Origin: Erythrobacter dokdonensis DSW-74
GTDB taxonomy: Bacteria > Pseudomonadota > Alphaproteobacteria > Sphingomonadales > Sphingomonadaceae
Direction: 5' to 3'
Assembly (NCBI RefSeq): GCF_001677335.1
Contig: NZ_LZYB01000001.1
Coordinates: 310,001-374,000, forward strand
DNA: 64,000 nt
Part shown: one piece after another, positions 54,373-62,715 of the stretch
How positions within the stretch are numbered: the first letter of the stretch is position 1
Layout: each line of letters starts with the position of its first letter
Made by a program: the position numbers and the translations under genes
Notes under the pieces: generated by a model
Seen by the model: the letters and a program-made list of their open reading frames with translations, nothing else
Database searches by the model: none
Told to the model about the DNA's origin: nothing

Positions 54373-56448
54373 ATGCGCCCCGAGGCTCTCAATCCGCTGT
54401 TCGCCGAAGTCCAGACGCTCGAGGGCGTCGGGCCGAAGCTGATGAAGCCGCTCGAACGGCTTGGCCTCGGGCGCGTCAAGGATGTGGCCTATCACCTGCC
54501 CGAGCGCTTCGTCAGTAGGCGCGCGATTGCCGATCTCGACGAGGGTGCCGAGGGCGAGCAGGTGATCATCGCGCTCACCCCGGTCGAGCACCGCAGCCCC
54601 CGTGCGGGCAGCCGCGGACCCTATCGGGTGCTGGCGCAGGACGCCAAGGGCAATATCTGCGCGCTGACGTGGTTCGGCAAGGCGGCCTATGCCGCGAAAA
54701 AGCTGCTGCCGGTGGGCGAGCGGCGCTGGATCGCCGGGCGACTCGATCGCTATGGCGACATGCTCCAGATCGTCCATCCCGACCACATCGAGGTGGAGAG
54801 CGCGGCCAATATGGGGCGGCTGTCCGAGCCGGTCTATCGCCTGTCGGAAGGTTTGACCCAGCCGCGCGTCGCCGGGCTGGTCGAACAGGCGCTCGGCCGG
54901 CTTCCCGAATTGCCCGAATGGATCGAGCCGGGCCAGCTGGAGCGTTCAGGCTGGCCATCATGGCGCGAGGCACTGCGGCTGGCGCACGAGGGGACCGATG
55001 CCAGGGCACGTGATCGGCTCGCCTATGACGAACTTCTGGCGAACAGCCTTGCGCTGCTGCTGGTCAAGGCCGAAGGGCGGCGGCGCAAGGGGCAGGCTTT
55101 GGTGGGCGACGGGAGACTTCGGGCCAAGCTGCAACTGCCCTTCGCGCTGACCGGTGCGCAGGCACGCTCCATCGCCGAGATTGAGGGCGACATGGCGCAG
55201 GAGGCACCGATGCTCCGCCTGCTGCAGGGCGATGTCGGCGCGGGCAAGACCGTGGTGGCATTGAATGCGATGCTGATCGCGGTCGAGGCGGGCAAGCAGG
55301 CCGCACTGCTCGCCCCGACGGAAATCCTCGCGCGCCAGCATTTCGAGACGCTCAGGAAGATGCTCGGCCCAACGGGGGTCGAGATTGCGCTGCTGACAGG
55401 CCGCGCCAAGGGACGCGAGCGCGAGAGCATTCTGATGGGTCTGATGGATGGCTCGATCCAGCTGCTGGTCGGCACGCATGCGATCTTCCAGGATACGGTC
55501 AGTTACCGTGATCTGGGTCTGGTCGTGATCGACGAACAGCACCGCTTCGGCGTCGCGCAGCGGCTTGCGCTGGCGGGCAAGGGGCGGCGCGCGCCGCATA
55601 CCCTCGCCATGACCGCCACCCCGATCCCGCGCTCCCTCACACTGGCGCAATATGGCGAGATGGATGTCAGTCGCCTCGACGAAATGCCCCCCGGGCGGCA
55701 GGCGATCGATACGCGGGTGGTGGCGATGGAGCGGGTCGACGATGTCGTGGCGGGGGTAGAGCGGCACCTTGCCAGCGGGCAGCAGGCTTACTGGGTCTGC
55801 CCGATGGTGCGCGAGATCGATGGCGTGCCCGATCTGGCCGATATCGCCGCGGCCGAGGCGCGGTATGCGGCGCTGAAAGAGCGGTTTGGCGATGCGGTCG
55901 TCCTCGTCCACGGCCAGCTTCGTGCCGAGGTCAAGGACGCCAACATGGAGCGCTTCGTCAGCGGGCAAGCGAAGCTGCTGGTGGCGACGACAGTGATCGA
56001 AGTCGGCGTCGACGTGCCTGCCGCAACGCTGATGGTGATCGAGCAGGCCGAGCGTTTCGGCCTCGCCCAGCTGCACCAGCTGCGCGGCCGGGTGGGGCGG
56101 GGCGCGGAGAAATCGGTCTGCCTGCTGCTGCGCGGCAGCGAATTGTCGGAAACTGGCCGCGCGCGGCTGGCCCTGATGCGCGAAACGCAGGACGGCTTCC
56201 GTATCGCCGAGGAAGACCTCGAATTGCGCGGGGGCGGCGAATTACTGGGTACGCGGCAATCGGGCGAGGCCGCGTTCCACATTGCCGGACTCGACCAGGT
56301 GCAGCGCCTCCTGCCCGCCGCCCACGCTGATGCCCGGCTGCTGATGGAGCGCGACGGGGGGCTGACCAGCGAACGCGGCGAGGCCGCGCGGCTGCTGCTC
56401 TATCTGTTCGAACGCGACTGGGGTGTGCAGCTGCTGCGCGGCGGCTAG
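54373..56448 (+). CDS. recG: ATP-dependent DNA helicase RecG
   Basis: A 691-residue helicase that remodels stalled forks and Holliday junctions. The wedge domain begins at LEGVGPKLMKPLERLGLGRV with DVAYHLPERFVSR; Walker A is LLQGDVGAGKTVVALNAML (near residue 285), box II VVIDEQHRFGVAQR, TATPIPRSLTLAQYG, and LHQLRGRVGRGAEKSVCLLL. Start is the ATG at 54373; a longer in-frame ORF upstream overlaps sdhE on the other strand. The stop overlaps the convergent phosphatase by four bases. Confidence 0.96.
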   Translation: MRPEALNPLFAEVQTLEGVGPKLMKPLERLGLGRVKDVAYHLPERFVSRRAIADLDEGAEGEQVIIALTPVEHRSPRAGSRGPYRVLAQDAKGNICALTWFGKAAYAAKKLLPVGERRWIAGRLDRYGDMLQIVHPDHIEVESAANMGRLSEPVYRLSEGLTQPRVAGLVEQALGRLPELPEWIEPGQLERSGWPSWREALRLAHEGTDARARDRLAYDELLANSLALLLVKAEGRRRKGQALVGDGRLRAKLQLPFALTGAQARSIAEIEGDMAQEAPMLRLLQGDVGAGKTVVALNAMLIAVEAGKQAALLAPTEILARQHFETLRKMLGPTGVEIALLTGRAKGRERESILMGLMDGSIQLLVGTHAIFQDTVSYRDLGLVVIDEQHRFGVAQRLALAGKGRRAPHTLAMTATPIPRSLTLAQYGEMDVSRLDEMPPGRQAIDTRVVAMERVDDVVAGVERHLASGQQAYWVCPMVREIDGVPDLADIAAAEARYAALKERFGDAVVLVHGQLRAEVKDANMERFVSGQAKLLVATTVIEVGVDVPAATLMVIEQAERFGLAQLHQLRGRVGRGAEKSVCLLLRGSELSETGRARLALMRETQDGFRIAEEDLELRGGGELLGTRQSGEAAFHIAGLDQVQRLLPAAHADARLLMERDGGLTSERGEAARLLLYLFERDWGVQLLRGG

Positions 56449-56948
56449 AGCCTGATGCCAACCCCCTCGATAGCGAAGCGGGCGGCGAGCGCTTCCACGC
56501 CCTCGGCAATATCTTCCCACACCTTCGCGAACAGGGCTTCGTCGCCGTAATAGGGGTCGGCGATCGCCATTCCCTCGCGTCCGGCGACCGCGTCCATCAG
56601 CAGCGCCACACGGGCCGTGGCATCGCGCGGAGCCTGTGCCTTGATCCCGGCGAGATTGGCCCCGTCCATCGCGATGATGTGGGTGAAGCTGTAGTAATCC
56701 TCGCGCGCGATCTGGCGCGCCCGCTGGCTGCTGATGTCCACTCCCTTTCCGAGTGCCGTGGCGACAGCGCGCGGATCGGGCGGGTGGTTGATATGATAGC
56801 TGGCGGTACCGGCCGAATCCACGTCGCATTGAAGCCCGTAGCGCGAGGCTGCCGCACGAAACGCGCCTTCGGCCATCGGTGACCGGCAGATATTGCCGAG
56901 ACACACGAACAGCACTGCGATCCTGTTATCGGTTACCCCCCCGAGCAT
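56445..56948 (-). CDS. low-molecular-weight protein-tyrosine phosphatase
   Basis: A 167-residue phosphatase with the P-loop VLFVCLGNICRSPMAEGAF (nucleophile Cys16, Arg22) and the general-acid loop IADPYYGDEALF. In bacteria these often regulate exopolysaccharide kinases or act on small phosphoesters; no polysaccharide genes are adjacent. Cytoplasmic. Single-gene unit: upstream (to the right) lies the parS-like region, downstream it meets recG. Confidence 0.92.
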   Translation of the reverse strand: MLGGVTDNRIAVLFVCLGNICRSPMAEGAFRAAASRYGLQCDVDSAGTASYHINHPPDPRAVATALGKGVDISSQRARQIAREDYYSFTHIIAMDGANLAGIKAQAPRDATARVALLMDAVAGREGMAIADPYYGDEALFAKVWEDIAEGVEALAARFAIEGVGIRL

Positions 56949-56997
56949 GCGGGCGCATTATGACAGACGGTCTGCAATGTCTATCGCAGATCATCGG

Positions 56998-57013
56998 TGT
57001 TCCACGTGAAACA
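56998..57013. other. parS-like ParB binding site
   Basis: TGTTCCACGTGAAACA matches the published 16-base parS consensus TGTTNCACGTGAAACA at all 15 defined positions. It lies in the noncoding gap between the phosphatase and the ABC1-kinase gene, outside any coding frame. ParB binding here would seed the nucleoprotein complex that ParA moves at chromosome segregation; parA/parB are not in the window. Confidence 0.85.
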
Positions 57014-57036
57014 GCTGGAAAACAAGGCCCTAAGCC

Positions 57037-57107
57037 GGGGCAGGGCGGGTCCAGGCGGGGTCAGGAACGGCCTGGAAGGGGTCTGGCGGGGGTCTAACAG
57101 GGGGCTA
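57037..57107. repeat. helically phased G-tract array beside parS
   Basis: G-tracts start at about 57037, 57047, 57057, 57069, 57078, 57088 and 57100, i.e. every 10-12 bases. Repeating units include GGGGTCTGGCG, GGGGTCTAACA and GGGGGCTAACC, each 11 bases. These resemble, in inverse orientation, the units at 13.7 kb. The 172-base gap 56949-57120 holds the parS-like site and this array and no gene. Phased G-tracts may bend DNA. Confidence 0.6.
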
Positions 57108-57120
57108 ACCTGCTGCCGGA

Positions 57121-58593
57121 TCAGGCATCCGCCAGCGGGCGCGGCGACGTGCTCGCCAGCACTTCCTCGGTGATACGGCGGATGTTGACCTTGGCCTTCA
57201 GGCGCGCGCCGAGCAGCGCCGTGCCCGAAACCTTGCGCTGCACGAACAGCGTTTCGATCGGCGGGAAGGCCCAGGTGTCCTTGTCCTGCGCGATCGCGAA
57301 ACCTTCGTCGCGCAGCAGCGGGATGAAAGCGCGGTCGCCGAAATCGAAGGGCGCATCCTCGCGCATTTCGTTGATGACGATGTCGATCATCCTGTTCACC
57401 CGTTCGGGGTGCTTTTCGGCGACGATCGGCATCATGAATCCCGCCTCGATGGTGGCGGCAAGCACCTGCTGCGCATTGCCCCTGAGGCCCGCCTCGAGCA
57501 TCCTGCGATACCCGTTGGCGACCGCCGGATCGACCGGGCGGCAGGCACCGAAATCCAGCAGCACGATCTCGCCCGTCTCGCGCCGGTAACGGAAATTGGC
57601 GAAATTGGGATCGGTCTGCATGACGCCGAAATCGAACAGTTCGCGCGCCACCAGCCGGATCAGCCGGGCAAAGACCTCGTCGCGGCGCTCGGGCGGTTCG
57701 CTACCCAGTTCCTCGATCGAAACCCCTTCCTCGAAGCTCATCGCGAGGATCGAGCCGCGGGTCAGCCCTTCGTGCAGGCGCGGGACGACAAAGCCGGGGA
57801 CATCGGCCAGCTGTTCGCGGTACATCGCCATCTGCGCGCCCTCGCGCTGGTAATCGGCCTCTTCGTGGAGCTGCTGCTTGGCCGCGGCCATCAGCTTTTC
57901 CATCTCGAGTTCGGGCGGGGCGAAGCCGGCGACCTTGAGCAGCGTCATGACATTGTCCACATCGCTGTCGATCGATCTGGCAACACCCGGATATTGCACC
58001 TTGATCGCCAGTTCCTCGCCCTCGCGGGTCAGGGCCTTGTGCACCTGGCCGATGCTGGCGGCGGCGATGGGGCGGGGGTTGAACCAGCGAAACTGCTTGC
58101 GCCAGTCTGGCCCCCATTCGCTTTTCAGCACCTGATCGAGCTGGCGCGTGGGCATGAAATTCGCCTGATCGCGCAGCGTGGCGAGGATGCGCGAAAGCTC
58201 CTCGGGCAGGAAATCGCCGGCATCCAGACTGATCATCTGGCCCATCTTCATCGCCGCGCCGCGCAGGTGCGAAAGCCGGTCGGTGAGACGCTGGACATTG
58301 CCGGGCGTAAGGATCAGGTCGCGTGCGGAAATCCCCTCACCGCTCGCCAGCCGCCGCGCCCCTTCGGCCACCATGCCGCCGGCCACGCCGCCGACCAGCT
58401 TGCCGAAGGTGCCGAAACGCGCCATCCGTCCGGCCGGCACGGCGCGCTGGCGGTTACGGTCTTCGGGCAGGTCTGCGAAGTCGGGGATCTGGTCGTCGTC
58501 GGCCACAGGGGGAAGGTTTCCGGTTGCGGGGGTTTGATCGGTAACGGTCGGGGCAGGGCGGTGTTCCGCCCTAGCTGATGCAAAGTCCGCCAT
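57121..58593 (-). CDS. ABC1/UbiB family atypical kinase
   Basis: A 490-residue ADCK/UbiB-type protein related to ubiquinone-biosynthesis kinases. The diagnostic KxGQ motif is in GAAMKMGQMISLDAGDFLPE, the ATP-binding Lys in AIKVQYPGVARSI, and the nucleotide loop is MQTDPNFANFRYR followed by VLLDFGACRPVD. The variant DPNFANF instead of HADPHPGN is that of the mitochondrial-type ADCK3 group and alphaproteobacterial relatives. The amino-terminal 60 residues are disordered. The start codon lies 23 bases inside the 3' end of the upstream SDR gene. Confidence 0.88.
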   Translation of the reverse strand: MADFASARAEHRPAPTVTDQTPATGNLPPVADDDQIPDFADLPEDRNRQRAVPAGRMARFGTFGKLVGGVAGGMVAEGARRLASGEGISARDLILTPGNVQRLTDRLSHLRGAAMKMGQMISLDAGDFLPEELSRILATLRDQANFMPTRQLDQVLKSEWGPDWRKQFRWFNPRPIAAASIGQVHKALTREGEELAIKVQYPGVARSIDSDVDNVMTLLKVAGFAPPELEMEKLMAAAKQQLHEEADYQREGAQMAMYREQLADVPGFVVPRLHEGLTRGSILAMSFEEGVSIEELGSEPPERRDEVFARLIRLVARELFDFGVMQTDPNFANFRYRRETGEIVLLDFGACRPVDPAVANGYRRMLEAGLRGNAQQVLAATIEAGFMMPIVAEKHPERVNRMIDIVINEMREDAPFDFGDRAFIPLLRDEGFAIAQDKDTWAFPPIETLFVQRKVSGTALLGARLKAKVNIRRITEEVLASTSPRPLADA

Positions 58594-59344
58594 CGACCGG
58601 CAGGCATTGTCCGGTGATGTAGTCGCTGTGCGGCGAGGCGAAGAACACGGCCAGCCCTTCCAGCCCGGCGTGATCGCCCGGACGGCGCAAGGGGATGCGC
58701 CGCGCCATCCATTCCCCGAATTTGGGATCGGCCTTGGCAGTGATGTCGGTTTCGTAATAGCCGAATAGCAAGGCATTGGCGGTAATCTTGTGGCGCGCCA
58801 GTTCGAAGGCGGCGGCCCGGGTCAGGCCGTTCAGGGCAGCCTTGGACGCGGCATAGTCCGACGAGCGGTTTACTCCCATGATCGACTGGCCCGAGGAGGT
58901 CGCGATCAGCTTGCCGCCCGGATCGCCCGCTTTCGCGCGCTTGATCATGTGCCGGGTGACGTGCTTGTAGACCAGTGCCGCCCCGCGCGTGTTGACCGCC
59001 ATGGTGTGGTCCCAGCCTTGCGCCGTGATGTCGGGGATCGCCGTGCCGGCACCGGAAATCCCGGCATTGGCGAAGCATGCGTCCACCCGGCCGAAAGCTC
59101 CGAGCGTGCGCGTCATCGCCGCCTCGATGGCCTCGTCCTTGGCAACGTCGCAGCTCAGCGCCAGTATGTCACCATCGCCCAGCGCGCGCAGCTCCTCGAC
59201 TGCAGCGGCGTTCTTGTCGGCGTTGCGTGCCCAGATTGCGACATGGGCGCCCGCCTTGGCAAGGCCGCGCGCCATGGCAAGGCCCAGCCCGCCATTGCCG
59301 CCGGTTACTAGGCCTACGCGGCCGGTCAGATCGAACAGTCCCAT
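58571..59344 (-). CDS. SDR family oxidoreductase
   Basis: A 257-residue classical short-chain dehydrogenase. NAD(P) motif TGGNGGLGLAMARGLAKAG, NAG motif in CFANAGISGAG, catalytic Ser and Tyr-Lys in SSGQSIMGVNRSSDYAASK, and a DGGLCIS end typical of FabG-like enzymes. Substrate unknown. The 3' end overlaps the ABC1 kinase start by 23 bases, so both are on one transcript. Confidence 0.88.
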   Translation of the reverse strand: MGLFDLTGRVGLVTGGNGGLGLAMARGLAKAGAHVAIWARNADKNAAAVEELRALGDGDILALSCDVAKDEAIEAAMTRTLGAFGRVDACFANAGISGAGTAIPDITAQGWDHTMAVNTRGAALVYKHVTRHMIKRAKAGDPGGKLIATSSGQSIMGVNRSSDYAASKAALNGLTRAAAFELARHKITANALLFGYYETDITAKADPKFGEWMARRIPLRRPGDHAGLEGLAVFFASPHSDYITGQCLPVDGGLCIS

Positions 59345-59421
59345 GCCCGCTCAAGTGCCGCAAACACGGCCCCTGTGCAAGCACGCGGGAACCGCGCGGC
59401 CTTGCAGGCTTTTGAGGCGGC

Positions 59422-59889
59422 ATGGACGGAAAAACCTCGCTCTCGCCCGCTGCCCGCGCTCTGGGCTATGCCGGGCTGCTGCCGCAGCTGCTGTGTCTTG
59501 CCATGGTGCTGACGGGTCATGAATGGCGCTATTCGGCGCTGGCCGGTGGCTTTGCCTATGCAGCAGCGATCTTCAGTTTCCTCGGCGGGGTATGGTGGGG
59601 GCAGGCAGTGGGGAGCGCCAGAGCGGGCGCGCCTGCGACGACCGGCGCCTACATCGTGGCGGTCATGCCGAGCCTGATCGCGGTCGCGCTGTTCCTGCCG
59701 TGGACTTTCGGCTGGGAATGGCCCGGGCCAGCGCTGCTGTACCTGGGCGCGCTGATCGGGCTTTCCCCCATGATCGACCGCGCGCTGGGATTTGCCGCGC
59801 CCGATTTCCAGCAGCTGCGCTGGCATTTGTCGCTTGGTCTGGGGGCGCTGACTATCGCGCTCGGATTGTTTGGCGCAGGCCTCGTCTAG
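59422..59889 (+). CDS. DUF3429 family membrane protein
   Basis: A 155-residue integral membrane protein with about five transmembrane helices. The DUF3429 signature is YAAAIFSFLGGVWWGQAVGS, with LIGLSPMIDRALGFAAPDFQ later. The family's function is unknown. Divergent from the SDR gene (77-base gap) and followed by the CHASE2-EAL gene. GAGGCGG precedes the ATG. Confidence 0.82.
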   Translation: MDGKTSLSPAARALGYAGLLPQLLCLAMVLTGHEWRYSALAGGFAYAAAIFSFLGGVWWGQAVGSARAGAPATTGAYIVAVMPSLIAVALFLPWTFGWEWPGPALLYLGALIGLSPMIDRALGFAAPDFQQLRWHLSLGLGALTIALGLFGAGLV

Positions 59890-60004
59890 CCTTTGCCTGG
59901 AAGATCGAGCTTCCGGATCTTTCCCGAGGCAGAATGCCATCGTTTGGGATGAATTAACCACTCGGCGCTAGAAAATCCGGCATTCGTTAACGATCCGGGC
60001 GCCC

Positions 60005-62368
60005 ATGACTCCATCGCTGGCATCTCTGGCAGGCTTATTGCGGCGCATTCCGGGCCGGGCGGAGAAACTTGCGCCCGAACCCCCTGAGGAAAACGTCCTG
60101 CAGTCCGGCGAGGCACTGCTGCGGCGCAAGCGGAACAAGGTTGCCATTTTCGCGATCCTGTTCGGGCTCGTATCGGCCGCAATCGACCTGCCGCTGCCAG
60201 CCGAAGACGCCTATCGCGCCGTCCGCGCGCAATTGCGGTCGCGGCCCGCTCCGCCGGATATCGTCATGGTGACGGTGGACGATGCCACGCTCAACGAACT
60301 GGGCAAGGAATTGCCCTCCCGCTCCGATGACAGCGCGCTGGTCGACCGGCTCGTTGCCGCCGGGGTCGACAAGATCGTGTTCGACCGTGCTCACGCCGAC
60401 CCGGAGACGCCGGCATCCGATGCCACATTCGAGCGCATGCTGGAACGTCACAAGGGAAAGGTCTGGCTCGGGATGACACCCTCCTACCAGATCAAATTCC
60501 AGAAAATCGACCGGATCCTGCCGCTTGAACGTTTTCGCCAGCATGCCGCCATGGCGTCGATGACAGGCTTCGCAAGCCCGTTCAGCCTCTCGGTCGTGTT
60601 CCCTACATCGGTGGACATCGACGGAACGACCTATCCTTCGATTTCGGCCGCGCTGGCCGGATATGACGGCAGCAGCCTGCGCTATCGGCCCGATTTCGCC
60701 TTTAATCCATGGACGATTCCCACCTACAGCTACGTCGATGTGCTGAAGGGTCGCGTTCCCGCGTCCAAGCTGCGCGGTCGAAGCGTGATTATCGGCCGTA
60801 GTTTTTTCGAGTCCTCCGACTTTCTTGTCATGCCTCTGAAAGGGCGCGTGCCGGGCAGCTATTTTCACGTGATCGGCGCGCAGACATTGAAGTCCGGTGT
60901 CCCGACCGATCTGTACTGGTTCCCGGCCATGCTGATCGTGGTGATGGCGATCGGTTCCTATACTCTGGGCAGGTCGCGCTCGGCACGGCCCTTGTGGTTC
61001 GCTGCCGTGGGCTTGCCGTTGCTGGCCTTTCCGCTCGACGAAGTGCGGTTCAACATCGACATCATGCCTGCCATGCTCGCCCTGGGCTTTGCGGGCATCG
61101 GCTTCCACCGCATTGCGAAGAAATATTACAGCAGCGACGTCGATGCGATGACCACTTCGGCGCTCAGTCTCGACAAGGGAAGCGCCGCGCTCGATGTCTA
61201 TGCGCTCAGGATCGCCAATCTTGCCGAAATGTCCGAGGAATGGAGCCCGCGCGAACTCGGTGAATTCGTCAACAGTCTGATCACCTATATCAAGGGGCCG
61301 GGCGAGGCCGGGGACGTCGCCTTCGAGCGTGACAGTCTGGTCTGGCTGGCGCCGCGGATGGATAAGGTCAGCCTCGAACGGCACGCCGATGGTCTGGCGC
61401 TCATGCTCAAGACCGCGATCAGTTATGACTGGCAATCGGCGAGCAGCACTCCGGCGATCGGGATCGACACCAATTATTCGCTCCCGCTCGGCCAGCGTAT
61501 CAAGAAGGCGATGCAGGCCGCCGATGAAGCCGCCAATCGCGGGGTGCGCTTCATCATCAATGATGCTGCCTATGTCGAGGCGCGCAACTACCGCCTCGAA
61601 ATCATGCGGGTGCTCGAGAAGGGCCTGCGGGAGCGCAAGATCGGGGTCGCCTACCAACCCAAGATCGACCTCGCCACCGGACGGATCGTCGGGGCCGAGA
61701 CGCTGATCCGCTGGAAGCCTGACGGACAGGATTTCGTCAATCCGCAGGAGCTGGTGCTGGCGGCCGAGGCGAGTGACCGGATCAATGAATTGACGATGAT
61801 CGTGATGGAGGCGGCTCTGGTCGATGGCAGGGAAGCGATTGCGCTCGATCCCGGATTCAAGCTGGCGATCAACATGTCGGCCAAGAGCCTGAGCGATACG
61901 CACCTGCTGTTCGACATGATGACCATGCTCGGGCGGATCGGCTTCCCGGCGGAGAACCTCACGCTTGAATTGACCGAAACCGCCAAGCTCGAGGACAAGC
62001 TGATTGCGCCGCAGATTTCCGCGTTGAATGCGCGCGGCATCGGCCTTTCGATCGACGATTTCGGCACCGGTCAATCCAACCTGGAATACCTCGAGAAGCT
62101 TCCGAGTTCGGAGCTCAAGATCGACAAGAAGTTCGTCCAGCACATGGCGACTTCCGAAGAAAGCCACGCCGTCGTGCGCGCGACGATCGAGATCGCCCAC
62201 TCGCTGGGCAAGGTCGTGGTGGCTGAAGGGGTCGAAACCGAGGCTGTCGCCGATCAGCTTCGCGCCATGGGATGCGATCAGGCGCAGGGCTTCCTGTTCT
62301 CGCAGGCAATCGCCATGCCCGAACTGCTCATCATGATGGGAGGGAAAAGAATCGTAGTTAACGCTTGA
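60005..62368 (+). CDS. CHASE2 sensor with degenerate GGDEF and EAL domains
   Basis: A 787-residue membrane sensor for c-di-GMP turnover. After a helix (KVAIFAILFGLVSAAIDL) comes an extracytoplasmic CHASE2 domain (VMVTVDDATLNELG, SRSDDSALVDRLVAAGVDKI, GRSVIIGRSFFESSDF), then two or three transmembrane helices (residues about 300-365), a GGDEF-like domain whose signature is lost (region around GDVAFERDSLVWLAPRM), and an EAL domain with AETLIRW (Glu565), AINMSAKSL, LELTETAKL, LSIDDFGTGQSN (Asp684-Asp685), ELKIDKKFVQ and VVAEGVETEA. So it is predicted to be a phosphodiesterase with a regulatory GGDEF remnant. Confidence 0.9.
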   Translation: MTPSLASLAGLLRRIPGRAEKLAPEPPEENVLQSGEALLRRKRNKVAIFAILFGLVSAAIDLPLPAEDAYRAVRAQLRSRPAPPDIVMVTVDDATLNELGKELPSRSDDSALVDRLVAAGVDKIVFDRAHADPETPASDATFERMLERHKGKVWLGMTPSYQIKFQKIDRILPLERFRQHAAMASMTGFASPFSLSVVFPTSVDIDGTTYPSISAALAGYDGSSLRYRPDFAFNPWTIPTYSYVDVLKGRVPASKLRGRSVIIGRSFFESSDFLVMPLKGRVPGSYFHVIGAQTLKSGVPTDLYWFPAMLIVVMAIGSYTLGRSRSARPLWFAAVGLPLLAFPLDEVRFNIDIMPAMLALGFAGIGFHRIAKKYYSSDVDAMTTSALSLDKGSAALDVYALRIANLAEMSEEWSPRELGEFVNSLITYIKGPGEAGDVAFERDSLVWLAPRMDKVSLERHADGLALMLKTAISYDWQSASSTPAIGIDTNYSLPLGQRIKKAMQAADEAANRGVRFIINDAAYVEARNYRLEIMRVLEKGLRERKIGVAYQPKIDLATGRIVGAETLIRWKPDGQDFVNPQELVLAAEASDRINELTMIVMEAALVDGREAIALDPGFKLAINMSAKSLSDTHLLFDMMTMLGRIGFPAENLTLELTETAKLEDKLIAPQISALNARGIGLSIDDFGTGQSNLEYLEKLPSSELKIDKKFVQHMATSEESHAVVRATIEIAHSLGKVVVAEGVETEAVADQLRAMGCDQAQGFLFSQAIAMPELLIMMGGKRIVVNA

Positions 62369-62392
62369 TTAAGGTTAATTTTGTGTTAAAAG
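62365..62392 (+). promoter_or_regulatory. predicted promoter of the 12-codon gene
   Basis: TTGATT at 62365-62370 and TAAAAG at 62387-62392 (16-base spacer), about 25 bases before a perfect AGGAGG. The -35 overlaps the stop of the EAL gene. Confidence is limited by imperfect hexamers. Confidence 0.35.
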
Positions 62393-62428
62393 CCGTCCTA
62401 CAGAGTTCACGCTTGATAGGAGGCTTTT

Positions 62429-62467
62429 ATGTGGGCATGGTTTGGTTTCCTGTTTGGCGCTCGTTAA
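62429..62467 (+). CDS. tiny 12-codon ORF (MWAWFGFLFGAR)
   Basis: Twelve codons plus TAA: MWAWFGFLFGAR, very hydrophobic and aromatic (two Trp, three Phe). A perfect AGGAGG (62418-62423) stands five bases before the ATG. Two intrinsic terminators follow in a row, and a plausible promoter precedes it. The layout is that of a leader peptide or small membrane-active protein, or of an sRNA with an internal ORF, but the next gene is on the opposite strand, so classical attenuation of a downstream gene does not fit. Not known to me. Confidence 0.55.
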   Translation: MWAWFGFLFGAR

Positions 62468-62489
62468 TCTAGAGTTCCCCAAACAATTG

Positions 62490-62517
62490 AAAAGCCCCGG
62501 TTTTCCGGGGCTTTTTG
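62490..62517 (+). terminator. intrinsic terminator 1 of the tiny gene
   Basis: AAAGCCCCGG (62491-62500) pairs with CCGGGGCTTT (62505-62514) around TTTT, followed by a T-run CTTTTTG. Strong. Confidence 0.92.
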
Positions 62518-62532
62518 ATTCCTGACGCAGGG

Positions 62533-62554
62533 ACCCGGCTGATCCGGGTTTTTT
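62533..62554 (+). terminator. intrinsic terminator 2 of the tiny gene
   Basis: ACCCGG (62533-62538) pairs with CCGGGT (62544-62549) around CTGAT, followed by six T. It stands only 15 bases after terminator 1. The rest of the gap (62560-62715) shows no convincing gene. Confidence 0.8.
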
Positions 62555-62715
62555 GGTGGCCGGTGGTCGCGCCAGCACCTTGATCGGCGGGGGCATGATA
62601 TTGTCCGGCACCGCCCGCTCTGGCGCCGAAGCACGCGCTCGCGCCACCTCTTCAATGGCGGGTTGCCGGGACCGGTGTCGCAGGCCGCAGATGCCTGAGC
62701 GAGCCTGACCTGCTT

